DNA from: an uncultured Rhodospirillaceae bacterium
GTDB taxonomy: Bacteria; Pseudomonadota; Alphaproteobacteria; Rhodospirillales; Magnetospirillaceae
Length of the DNA: 40,197 nt
NCBI GenBank assembly: GCA_903899885.1
Contig: CAIULK010000124.1
Location: 1-40,197 of the forward strand
Direction of reading: 5' to 3'
How positions within the stretch are numbered: the stretch's first letter is position 1; each line of letters starts with the position of its first letter. Shown in pieces: positions 17,149 through 24,816 of the stretch. Under the pieces are notes generated by a model. It saw nothing but the letters and a program-made list of their open reading frames with translations. It ran no database searches and was not told where the DNA came from. Made by a program: the position numbers and the translations under genes.

Positions 17149-19830
17149 ATGGATGATCTTCTGAGTGAGTTTCTGACCGAAACCGGCGAAAGCATTGCGG
17201 TTTTGGACGTCGAGCTGGTCAAGCTGGAACAGAGTCCCGATCCGGCGGTCCTTCAGAACATCTTCCGTTTGGTCCACACGATCAAGGGCACCTGCGGGTT
17301 CCTGGGTCTGCCCCGGCTGGAGCATGTCGCGCACGCATCGGAAAACGTGCTGGGCAAATTCCGCGATGGCGAGCTGACCGTCACACCCAGCATCATCACC
17401 CTCATCCTCGGCGCCATCGATCGCATCAAGGCGATCTTGTCGCATCTTGAGCAGACCGAGTCGGAACCCGACGGCAACGACCAAGACCTGATCGATCAGC
17501 TCAACGCGGTCGCCGAAGGCGGCGAGGCGAAAGCCGAGCCGAAAAAAGCCAAGGTCAAGGCCGAAAAGCCGAAGGTCGAGATCAAAGCCGCCCCGGAACC
17601 CGAGCCCGAGCCGGAACCCGTGCGCGAGCCCGAGCCCGAGCCGGAGGTCGCCGCCGGCGAGGCGCACGAGGAGGCGCCCGTGCGCTCCAACGTGCCCGCC
17701 AATACCGCCCAGCCGCCCGCCGTCCGCGACGGCGGCAACCAGCTGTCGGCCGAGGGACCCAAGGATTCGGCGGTCGCCGCTCAGACCATCCGTGTCAATG
17801 TCGAGCTGCTTGAAAATCTGATGACCCTGGTGTCGGAACTGGTGCTGACCCGCAACCAGCTGCTCCAGATGGTCCGTGGCCGCGATGACAGCGAATTCAC
17901 CGCGCCGCTTCAGCGCCTGTCGCACATCACCACCGACCTGCAAGAAGGGGTGATGAAGACCCGCATGCAGCCGATCGGCAATGCCTGGGCCAAGCTGCCC
18001 CGCATCGTCCGCGATCTGTCGGTCGAAATGGGCAAGAAGATCGATTTGCAGATGCTGGGCGCCGAAACCGAACTGGACCGCCAAGTTCTGGAATTGATCA
18101 AGGACCCGCTGACCCACATGGTCCGCAATTCGGCCGACCACGGGTTGGAGCCGCCGAACGAGCGCAAGATGGCGGGCAAGCCGGAAATCGGCAAGATCGT
18201 GCTGAACGCCTATCACGAAGGCGGCCACATCATCATCGAGATCTCGGATGACGGGCGCGGCCTGAATATCGAGCGGATCAAGGCCAAGGTGTTGCAGAAC
18301 GGCCTGGCCACCGAGGCCGAGGTCGAAAGCATGACCGCGCAGCAGATCCAGCAGTTCATCTTCAAGGCCGGTCTGTCGACCGCCGAAAAGGTGACCTCGG
18401 TCTCCGGGCGCGGCGTCGGCATGGATGTCGTGCGCACCAATATCGAGCGGATTGGCGGCACCGTCGAAATGAAGAGCCAGCCGGGCCGCGGCTCGACCTT
18501 CATCATCAAGATCCCGCTGACCCTGGCCATCGTCTCGGCCTTGATCGTCGAATGCGCCGAGGAACGCTTCGCCATTCCGCAGATCAGTGTTCTCGAACTG
18601 GTGCGGGTGACCGCCAATTCCGAACACGGCATCGAGATGATCAACAATGCGCCGGTGCTGCGCCTGCGCGACCGGCTGTTGCCGCTGGTCAGCCTGAAGA
18701 AGCTGCTCAAGCTCAACGACGACAAGGACGCCGAACGTCAGGAAACCTTCATCGTCGTCACCCAGGTCGGCACCTACACCTTCGGCATCATCGTTGATCG
18801 GGTGTTCGATACCGAGGAAATCGTCGTCAAGCCGGTGGCGCCGATCCTGCGTCACATCACGATGTTCTCGGGCAACACCATCCTGGGCGATGGCTCGGTG
18901 ATCATGATCCTGGATCCGAACGGCATCGCCAGCTCGACCGGTGAATCGGGCATGCTGGGCGGCGGTCAAGCGGCCGAGGCGACCACCGCGCGCGACAGTC
19001 ATTCCGACTCCAAGACCTCGCTGCTGGTGTTCCGCGCCTGCGGCGACGACCTCAAGGCGGTTCCGTTGGCCCTGGTCGCCCGCCTGGAGGAAATCGACGT
19101 CAAGGATATCGAGCACAGCCACGGCAAGCCGATGGTCCAATATCGCGGCCATCTGATGCCCCTGCTGTCGGTCGATGGCTCGACCAACTTCCGCGCCGAG
19201 GGGCGCCAGCCGGTGCTGGTCTTCTCGGACCGCGACCATACGATGGGCCTCGTCGTCGAGGAAATCGTCGATATCGTCGAGGACCGCTTGAAGGTCGAGC
19301 TGACCGCCAACCAGCCGGGCGTGATCGGCACGGCGGTGATCGCGGGCAAGGCCACCACCATCGTCGATGCCGGCTACTATCTGCCGCAGGCCTTCGGCGA
19401 CTGGTTCGGCGCGGCGGCCAAGGATTTCGGCAGCAGCGACGACAGCGGCGCGCCGCGCCTGCTGCTGGTCGATGATAGTCCGTTCTTCCGCAATCTGCTC
19501 ACCCCCTTGCTGTCGGTCGCGGGCTACGACGTGGTCGCGGTCGAGGGCGCCGACCGCGCCCTGCATCTGCGCGAACAGGGGCGCGAGTTCGATCTGATCA
19601 TCAGCGACATCGAAATGCCGGGGATGAGCGGCTTCGAATTCGCGATGGCGGTTCGCGGCGATCCGCGTTGGCAGCATGTGCCGATGATCGCCCTGTCCTC
19701 GCATGCTTCGGACAAAGACTTCGAACGTGGCCGAATGGTCGGCTTCAACGATTACGTCGCCAAATTCGATCGTGACTCGTTGCTCTCGACCATCGCGCAA
19801 ACGATCGCCGCTCTGAAAGGTGCCGCATGA
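17149..19830 (+). CDS. cheA: Hybrid chemotaxis histidine kinase CheA with receiver domain
   Basis: Central chemotaxis kinase, 893 aa. HPt domain with His43 (LVHTIKGTCGF); no obvious P2 domain but a charged Ala/Lys/Pro-Glu linker at about 125-200 (EPEPEPEPVREPEPEPE). Dimerisation helices follow (ENLMTLVSELVLTRNQLLQM), then the kinase domain with N box HMVRNSADHGLE, G1 DDGRGLN and G2 GRGVGMDVV. Two CheW-like domains come next (SALIVECAEERFAIPQI; LLVFRACGDDLKAVPLALV), and a C-terminal receiver with Asp820 (LIISDIEMPGMSG). The duplicated CheW domain plus receiver is a known alphaproteobacterial variant. ATG at 17149 follows GGAGG. It overlaps cheW by 4 bp (ATGA). Confidence 0.96.
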   Translation: MDDLLSEFLTETGESIAVLDVELVKLEQSPDPAVLQNIFRLVHTIKGTCGFLGLPRLEHVAHASENVLGKFRDGELTVTPSIITLILGAIDRIKAILSHLEQTESEPDGNDQDLIDQLNAVAEGGEAKAEPKKAKVKAEKPKVEIKAAPEPEPEPEPVREPEPEPEVAAGEAHEEAPVRSNVPANTAQPPAVRDGGNQLSAEGPKDSAVAAQTIRVNVELLENLMTLVSELVLTRNQLLQMVRGRDDSEFTAPLQRLSHITTDLQEGVMKTRMQPIGNAWAKLPRIVRDLSVEMGKKIDLQMLGAETELDRQVLELIKDPLTHMVRNSADHGLEPPNERKMAGKPEIGKIVLNAYHEGGHIIIEISDDGRGLNIERIKAKVLQNGLATEAEVESMTAQQIQQFIFKAGLSTAEKVTSVSGRGVGMDVVRTNIERIGGTVEMKSQPGRGSTFIIKIPLTLAIVSALIVECAEERFAIPQISVLELVRVTANSEHGIEMINNAPVLRLRDRLLPLVSLKKLLKLNDDKDAERQETFIVVTQVGTYTFGIIVDRVFDTEEIVVKPVAPILRHITMFSGNTILGDGSVIMILDPNGIASSTGESGMLGGGQAAEATTARDSHSDSKTSLLVFRACGDDLKAVPLALVARLEEIDVKDIEHSHGKPMVQYRGHLMPLLSVDGSTNFRAEGRQPVLVFSDRDHTMGLVVEEIVDIVEDRLKVELTANQPGVIGTAVIAGKATTIVDAGYYLPQAFGDWFGAAAKDFGSSDDSGAPRLLLVDDSPFFRNLLTPLLSVAGYDVVAVEGADRALHLREQGREFDLIISDIEMPGMSGFEFAMAVRGDPRWQHVPMIALSSHASDKDFERGRMVGFNDYVAKFDRDSLLSTIAQTIAALKGAA

Positions 19831-20311
19831 ACCAGATCGTTCCCGCCAAGCGCCCCGGCACGGAGCTCGCCGCGCCCGAGACGCAAGATTTCGTGACCAT
19901 GTTGATCGAGGGGCAGCTTTTCGGCATCCCCGTGCTGACCGTGCAAGACGTGCTGGGTCCGCAAAAGATCACCCGTATTCCCCTGGCCCCGCGCGAGGTG
20001 GCCGGTTCGCTCAATCTTCGCGGCCGTATCGTCACCGCGATCGATGTCCGCCTGCGGTTGGGGCTGAGCCGGGGCAGCGACGACAAAAAGGGCATGAGCG
20101 TCGTTGTCGATATGGGCGGCGAGCTGTATTCGCTGATGGTCGATTCGGTCGGCGAGGTGCTGTCCTTGCCGTCGGCCAAGTTCGAACGCAACCCCCGACC
20201 CTGGATCCTCGCTGGCGTGAGTTCTCGATGGGAATTTATCGCCTGGAGGCAAAGCTTTTGGTTGTTCTGGACGTCAGTAAGCTTTTAGATTTCACCAGAG
20301 CGGATTACTAA
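19827..20311 (+). CDS. cheW: CheW coupling protein, frameshifted near C-terminus
   Basis: Adaptor between receptors and CheA; the start ATG overlaps the cheA stop. The first 120 residues are a normal CheW (FVTMLIEGQLFGIPVLTVQDV, GSLNLRGRIVTAIDVRLRL, MVDSVGEVL). After KFERN at about 20190 the frame reads PRPWILAGVSS and stops at 20288. The missing family C-terminus, PPTLDPRWREFSMGIYR and KLLVVLDVSKLLDF, is intact in the next frame, ending at 20311. Adding one C to the CCCCC run at 20192-20196 restores a 161-aa CheW. Either a sequencing or assembly indel or a recent mutation; the good state of the downstream frame argues that it is recent or artefactual. Confidence 0.85.
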
Positions 20312-20386
20312 ATAGGCTGAAACCCCGGGATGGACGAGCGGTTCGCCGGTTGGCCGCCCCACCCCAACAGAAAAGTGAGCGTGGGC

Positions 20387-20752
20387 ATGAAGTCGTGTCT
20401 GATCGTTGATGACTCGAAAGTCATCCGTATGGTGGCGAAGAAAATTCTCCACGAATTGAGCTTTAAGACGGAAGAGGCCGAGGATGGGCAGATGGCGCTG
20501 GACGCGTGCAAGCGCGCGATGCCCGACGCCGTTCTTCTGGACTGGAACATGCCCGTGATGAGCGGGATCGAATTCCTGCGGGAATTGCGCAATCTTCCGA
20601 ATGGCGATCATCCGATCGTGGTGTTCTGCACCACCGAGAACGATATCGAGCATATCCAAGAAGCGATTTCGGCCGGCGCCAACGAATACATCATGAAGCC
20701 GTTCGACAGCGAGATTCTTCAGGCGAAGTTTTCGCAAGTCGGCTTGCTCTGA
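20387..20752 (+). CDS. cheY: Chemotaxis response regulator CheY
   Basis: Single receiver domain of 121 aa that binds the flagellar switch when phosphorylated. The acidic pair is Asp8-Asp9 (LIVDDSKVIR), the phospho-acceptor Asp52 (LLDWNMPVMSG), the switch Thr is in VVFCTTEND, and the conserved Lys is in YIMKPFD. The ATG at 20387 gives the usual MKSCLIVDDS; upstream in-frame codons encode an unlikely Pro-rich extension. The ribosome site is weak (GTGAG). Set 75 bp after cheW in the operon. Confidence 0.96.
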   Translation: MKSCLIVDDSKVIRMVAKKILHELSFKTEEAEDGQMALDACKRAMPDAVLLDWNMPVMSGIEFLRELRNLPNGDHPIVVFCTTENDIEHIQEAISAGANEYIMKPFDSEILQAKFSQVGLL

Positions 20753-20787
20753 TTTTTTCCTGATTTGTCGGAGCGTAGCGCGCGGTG

Positions 20788-21930
20788 ATGGCACTCGACC
20801 CAACTTATTCCTCAGCCGGGGCCGCCGGCGATCCAGTCCGCGTGATGATCGTGGACGATTCGGCCGTGGTTCGTGGACTGGTGACCCGTATCCTGGAAGA
20901 GGATAGCGGGGTTTCGGTCGTCGCTTCGGTTGGCAATGGCCAGATGGCGTTGACGACCCTGGAGCGAACCGATGTCGATGTCATCCTGCTCGACATCGAA
21001 ATGCCGGTGATGGACGGTTTGACGGCCTTGCCCAAGCTGTTGAAAATCGACCCCGGCGCGCGAGTCATCATGCAGTCGACCTTGACCCTGAAAGGGGCCG
21101 ACGTCTCGCTGCGGGCGATGGAGGCGGGGGCCGCCGACTATATCCCGAAACCGACCAGCACCCGCGATCTGGCGGGCGGCATGGATTTCAAGACCGAATT
21201 GCTGGGTAAGGTCAAGGCGCTGGGACAGGCGCGCAAGCGCGATCCCCGCCGTGTGCAACGGCCAGGGGCCAGCACGGCTCCGCGTCCGGTCGTTCCGCGT
21301 CCGGCGGCCGCGCCCGCGGCCCCCCCGGCCTTGCGCACCCAGGCGCTGGAGATTCCCGATATCATCGCCATCGGCAGTTCGACCGGCGGGCCGCAGGCCC
21401 TGTTCGGTTTGTTGGGGACGATGCGGGCCGGAACCGTGCGGCAGCCGATTCTGATCACCCAGCACATGCCCGCGACCTTTACGACGATTTTGGCCGAACA
21501 CATCTCGCGCGTGTCGGGCTGGGATGCCCGCGAAGGCCAGGACGGCGAGGTGATTACCGGGGGGCGGGTCTATATCGCGCCCGGCGATTTCCACATGGTG
21601 GTCGAAACCAAGGGTGCCGAGCGGGTGATCCGCCTGAACAAGAACCCGCCCGAAAACTTCTGCCGTCCGGCGGTCGATCCGATGTTCCGCAGCATAGCCG
21701 CCGCTTACGGCAAGCGCGTGTTGGCCTGTGTGCTGACCGGCATGGGTGCCGATGGCGCCAAGGGTGGGCAAGCGGTGGTCGCGGCCGGTGGATCGGTGAT
21801 CGCTCAGGACGAGGCGACCAGCGTCGTTTGGGGCATGCCGGGAGCGACCGCGAACGCCGGGGTCTGCTCGGCGATTCTGCCGTTGCCGGAGGTCGCGCCG
21901 TGGATCATGAAACTGGCGACAAGGCGTTAG
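20788..21930 (+). CDS. cheB: Receptor methylesterase/deamidase CheB
   Basis: Removes receptor methyl groups when phosphorylated. 380 aa. N-terminal receiver with Asp69 (VILLDIEMPVMDG) and KP motif at 121-122; an Ala/Pro-rich linker at about 155-182; C-terminal esterase with catalytic Ser198 (IGSSTGG), His226 (TQHMP) and Asp322 (TGMGADG). A GTG at 20785 directly before the ATG is an alternative start with no better support. It ends 4 bp before cheR, so methylation and demethylation enzymes are coupled. Confidence 0.96.
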   Translation: MALDPTYSSAGAAGDPVRVMIVDDSAVVRGLVTRILEEDSGVSVVASVGNGQMALTTLERTDVDVILLDIEMPVMDGLTALPKLLKIDPGARVIMQSTLTLKGADVSLRAMEAGAADYIPKPTSTRDLAGGMDFKTELLGKVKALGQARKRDPRRVQRPGASTAPRPVVPRPAAAPAAPPALRTQALEIPDIIAIGSSTGGPQALFGLLGTMRAGTVRQPILITQHMPATFTTILAEHISRVSGWDAREGQDGEVITGGRVYIAPGDFHMVVETKGAERVIRLNKNPPENFCRPAVDPMFRSIAAAYGKRVLACVLTGMGADGAKGGQAVVAAGGSVIAQDEATSVVWGMPGATANAGVCSAILPLPEVAPWIMKLATRR

Positions 21931-21934
21931 TGTC

Positions 21935-22744
21935 ATGAAACCCGATGAATTCGATTTTATCGCCAAGGTTTTGAAGGAACGTTCGGGCCTGATCATCACC
22001 CCGGACAAGGCCTATCTTTTGGAAAGCCGGTTGACCCCGGTCGCGCGTCGGCGTGGCTTGAAGGGTGTTGATGATTTGATGGCGGGTCTGCGCGGCGCCT
22101 CCGAGGAGCTGCTGCGCGAGGTTACCGAAGCGATGACGACCAACGAGTCGTTTTTCTTTCGCGACACCAAGCCGTTCGATCAATTCAAATCGCTGGTGCT
22201 GCCGCTGCTTTTGCAAAATCGCGCGGGCCGCAAATCGTTCCGAATCTGGTCGGCCGCCTGCTCGTCGGGCCAGGAAGCCTATTCGCTGGCGATGATCTTG
22301 AAGGAGGAGGCGGCCCGCCTCGCCGGTTGGAAGATCGAGATCGTAGGCACCGATATTTCGATCGAGATGCTGGAAAAGGCCAAGGCCGGGCTGTATTCAC
22401 AGTTCGAGGTCCAACGCGGCCTGCCGATCCAGTTGCTGGTCAAATACTTCAAGAAAACCAACGAGATGTGGCAGATCGATCCGGCCATCCGGGCGATGGT
22501 CCAGTACCGCGAATTCAATCTGTTGCACGACCTGAAAATCCTGGGTCAATTCGACGTCGTGTTTTGCCGCAACGTCTTGATCTATTTCGATCAGGCGACC
22601 AAGACCCGCGTCTTGGAGAATATCAGCAAGTCGATGCCAGACGACGGCCTGCTGTATCTGGGTGGCGCCGAAACGGTGCTGGGGATCTCCGACCGCTTCC
22701 ACCCGGTTCCCGACCAACGCGGGATCTACGCGCTGAACAAATGA
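21935..22744 (+). CDS. cheR: Receptor methyltransferase CheR
   Basis: SAM-dependent O-methyltransferase acting on receptor glutamates. 269 aa. N-terminal helical domain (FDFIAKVLKERSGLIITPDK) with TTNESFFFRD, then the SAM-binding core IWSAACSSGQEAYSLAM, VGTDIS, and VVFCRNVLIYFD; the C-terminus reads GGAETVLGISDRFHPV. All are family hallmarks. Last gene of the operon and closed by a hairpin terminator beginning 8 bp after the stop. Confidence 0.97.
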   Translation: MKPDEFDFIAKVLKERSGLIITPDKAYLLESRLTPVARRRGLKGVDDLMAGLRGASEELLREVTEAMTTNESFFFRDTKPFDQFKSLVLPLLLQNRAGRKSFRIWSAACSSGQEAYSLAMILKEEAARLAGWKIEIVGTDISIEMLEKAKAGLYSQFEVQRGLPIQLLVKYFKKTNEMWQIDPAIRAMVQYREFNLLHDLKILGQFDVVFCRNVLIYFDQATKTRVLENISKSMPDDGLLYLGGAETVLGISDRFHPVPDQRGIYALNK

Positions 22745-22751
22745 ACAAACG

Positions 22752-22793
22752 CGAAAACAAGGCGGGTCGCTGGTGCGACCCGCCTTGTTTTCG
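22752..22793. terminator. Bidirectional terminator between cheR and the DAG kinase-like gene
   Basis: A perfect 19-bp inverted repeat (22752-22770 with 22775-22793) around a 4-nt loop TGGT. A-rich and T-rich ends (GAAAACAAGG/CCTTGTTTTC) flank a GC core, so it works equally in both directions for the two convergent genes. Confidence 0.92.
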
Positions 22794-22809
22794 TACGCAT
22801 CGGGTGAAA

Positions 22810-23748
22810 TCAGTTCGCCCGGGTAACCTTGCTGGGCATCACCAACTGCACGGTTTCCTGTGACACCGCGATTTCGGCGGGCAGGCGGGCGATGATATCG
22901 CCATCGGCCTGAACCGGTGCGCCGCGCGGGCCAGTAATGGTCAAGGATTGCGCCGAGACCATTTGCACTTCCGGCAGGCGCGACAATTGGCCGAGCGGCA
23001 GGGCCAAGCCGTACCGCAGCATCCCGGCCACGCCCTTGTTCGGCAGAATACAGATTTCCAGCGACGAACTGCCGAGGTCGGCTTCGGGTGCCGCAACGAA
23101 GGGGCCGCCGTAATGACGTCCCTTGCAAGCCACCGCCATCCGTCCGCAATAGGTCTGCCCATCCGCGCGAATTTCCAGCGCGGGGAAATCGTAGCCCAAA
23201 GCCTGGCGAACGCCTTCGACGACATAGGCCATCTTGCCGGTGCAGCGTTTCAGCACCGAGTGCAGATTGATCCCCTCGACCACCCGCGCATCCAGACCAG
23301 CGCCCGCCATCAACACGAAATGGCGGCTGTTGGCGATGCCAAGACGAACCTGTTTTGTCGCGCCGAAGGCAATGGTGTTGGCGACCTGTTCGGCGTCCTT
23401 GGGATCAAGGCCGATCTCGCAGGCCAGCACATTGGCGGTGCCCATCGGAATGATCGCCAGCATTGGCGGATTCTCGGCGCCCGCCAGCCCATTGACCATT
23501 TCATTGACGGTGCCATCGCCGCCGGCGGCGGCGACCACGTCCCAATCTTGTTCCACCGCCTCGCGGACGAAGCGTTCGGCATCACCCCGGCGTTGGGTTT
23601 CCCGCGTCACCACATGGCAACCCAGTTGTTCAAGGCGGGCCAGGACGAGGGCCAAATGCCGCCGACGCCGACGCCCGGCGGTGGGATTGTGGATGATCAG
23701 CACGCGGCGGCCTTGAACCAAAGCCGGAGTGCCCAAGGCGGGGAGCAT
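22810..23748 (-). CDS. Diacylglycerol kinase-family lipid kinase (YegS/DgkB-like)
   Basis: 312 aa. DAGK catalytic domain with NPTAGRRRRRH, the nucleotide motif AAAGGDGTVNEMVNGL and IPMGTANVLACEIGL, then GAGLDARVV and the C-terminal beta sandwich ending QADGDIIARLP. The family phosphorylates diacylglycerol or related lipids; substrate is not fixed by sequence. The ATG at 23748 (MLPALGTPAL) has CAGGAAA upstream; earlier in-frame starts lack a ribosome site. Divergent from a phosphoesterase-glycosyltransferase pair that in other alphaproteobacteria makes and uses diacylglycerol, so recycling of diacylglycerol to phosphatidate is a sensible but inferred role. Confidence 0.88.
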   Translation of the reverse strand: MLPALGTPALVQGRRVLIIHNPTAGRRRRRHLALVLARLEQLGCHVVTRETQRRGDAERFVREAVEQDWDVVAAAGGDGTVNEMVNGLAGAENPPMLAIIPMGTANVLACEIGLDPKDAEQVANTIAFGATKQVRLGIANSRHFVLMAGAGLDARVVEGINLHSVLKRCTGKMAYVVEGVRQALGYDFPALEIRADGQTYCGRMAVACKGRHYGGPFVAAPEADLGSSSLEICILPNKGVAGMLRYGLALPLGQLSRLPEVQMVSAQSLTITGPRGAPVQADGDIIARLPAEIAVSQETVQLVMPSKVTRAN

Positions 23749-23815
23749 TGAGGTTTCCTGTATCATGAGATAGTTTAATACAGCAAGGGCACTTGCCGTG
23801 TAATGTGAATTAACG

Positions 23816-23844
23816 ATGACACATTGATTTCGATAGAGTGACAT
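23816..23844. promoter_or_regulatory. Direct repeats resembling Pho-box half-sites
   Basis: ATGACAC (23816-23822) and GTGACAT (23838-23844) share TGACA in direct orientation, 22 bp start to start, i.e. two 11-bp PhoB units. On the minus strand they read GTGTCAT and ATGTCAC, close to the PhoB heptamer CTGTCAT. The middle unit matches poorly. Orientation points toward the lipid kinase gene, but the site also overlaps the upstream side of the plus-strand promoter. Confidence 0.35.
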
Positions 23845-23845
23845 T

Positions 23846-23874
23846 TTGTTTGGCGCCGACGATACCAATATACA
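23846..23874 (+). promoter_or_regulatory. Likely promoter of the phosphoesterase gene
   Basis: TTGTTT (23846-23851), 17 bp, TATACA (23869-23874, followed by AT). The predicted start near 23881 is about 50 bp before the ATG at 23932. The region 23749-23931 is the most AT-rich intergenic part of this area and must also hold the divergent promoter, for which TTACAC-N17-TATTAA on the minus strand is a weak candidate. Confidence 0.5.
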
Positions 23875-23931
23875 ATCCAGGGACGCCTACACTACATATT
23901 GCGTCTATTGAAATCGGGTTCCTTGGCGAGC

Positions 23932-24816
23932 ATGAACGCGCCCACCGAAAACACGCGGCACTATCGCGCAATCTGGATTTCCGACGTCCATCTGGGGACT
24001 CGGGGCTGTAAGGCCGACATCCTTCTTGATTTTCTGCGCTACACCGAAAGCGACTCGCTCTATCTGTTGGGCGATATCGTCGATGGGTGGCGTCTGAAAC
24101 GGTCCTGGTATTGGCCGCAAGCCCACAACGACGTCGTCCAGAAGCTGCTGCGCAAGGCCCGTAAGGGCACCCGCGTGCTGTTCATTCCCGGCAATCACGA
24201 TGAATTCGCCCGTGACTATGATGGACTGTCGTTCGGCGACATCGAGGTCGCGGAAGAGGCGATCCATGTCACCGCCGATGGGCGGCGCTTATTGATGATG
24301 CATGGCGATGTTTTCGACGGTGTCGTCAAATACGCCAAATGGCTGGCCCATTTGGGCGACGGCGCCTACACCTTCGCGCTGTGGCTGAACCACTGGCTGA
24401 ATCTGGTCCGCCGCCGCATGGGTTTGGCCTATTGGTCGCTGTCGGGCTATCTCAAGCACAAGGTCAAGAACGCCGTGCAGTATATCGGCAATTTCGAAAC
24501 CACGATGGCCGACGAGGCGCGTAAACGTGGTGTCGATGGCATTGTGTGCGGCCACATCCATCATGCCGAACAGCGCGATATCGACGGGGTGTTGTACCTC
24601 AACGATGGCGATTGGGTGGAAAGCTGTACCGCGTTGGTCGAACACCAGGATGGCCGTATCGAGGTCCTCCGGTGGATGGAGGTTGCGCCTTTGTCCGAGG
24701 CCGCCGTGCCGGCGGTTTCAGAAGCGGCGAGTCAGGAGATGGAATGCGCATACTCGTCGTTTCGGATGCTTGGTATCCCCAAATCAATGGCGTGGTTCGC
24801 ACGCTTGACGCTCTAA
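23932..24816 (+). CDS. PlcP/LpxH-like calcineurin-type phosphoesterase
   Basis: Metallophosphoesterase with all dinuclear-metal motifs: SDVHLG (D-x-H), GDIVDGW, GNHDE, MHGDVFD and GHIHHAE. 294 aa from ATG 23932; TTG 23899 is possible. The family is usually annotated UDP-2,3-diacylglucosamine diphosphatase. The long form with RLKRSWYWPQAHNDVVQKLLRKARKG and the pairing with a GT4 glycosyltransferase fit better with PlcP, the phospholipase C that releases diacylglycerol in phosphate-limited alphaproteobacteria. This is inference from family memory. The last 24 codons overlap the next gene by 73 bp, and the tail after EVAPLSEAAVPAVSEAASQ is unlike the family, so a small indel near 24735 or natural overlap are both possible. 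Confidence 0.85.
   Translation: MNAPTENTRHYRAIWISDVHLGTRGCKADILLDFLRYTESDSLYLLGDIVDGWRLKRSWYWPQAHNDVVQKLLRKARKGTRVLFIPGNHDEFARDYDGLSFGDIEVAEEAIHVTADGRRLLMMHGDVFDGVVKYAKWLAHLGDGAYTFALWLNHWLNLVRRRMGLAYWSLSGYLKHKVKNAVQYIGNFETTMADEARKRGVDGIVCGHIHHAEQRDIDGVLYLNDGDWVESCTALVEHQDGRIEVLRWMEVAPLSEAAVPAVSEAASQEMECAYSSFRMLGIPKSMAWFARLTL

Noticed and set aside
17520-17660. Glu-Pro repeat run in cheA as a DNA repeat or recombination site
   Set aside because: It is an ordinary low-complexity linker between HPt and dimerisation domains.
16987-19800. 937-codon open frame antisense to cheA
   Set aside because: Its composition (His, Asp, Gln, Leu runs) is that of a shadow frame in GC-rich DNA; cheA on the other strand is certain.
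24546-24743. N-terminal extension of the GT4 transferase
   Set aside because: Arg-rich shadow of the phosphoesterase; the family N-terminus MRILVVSDAWYP with ribosome site starts at 24744.
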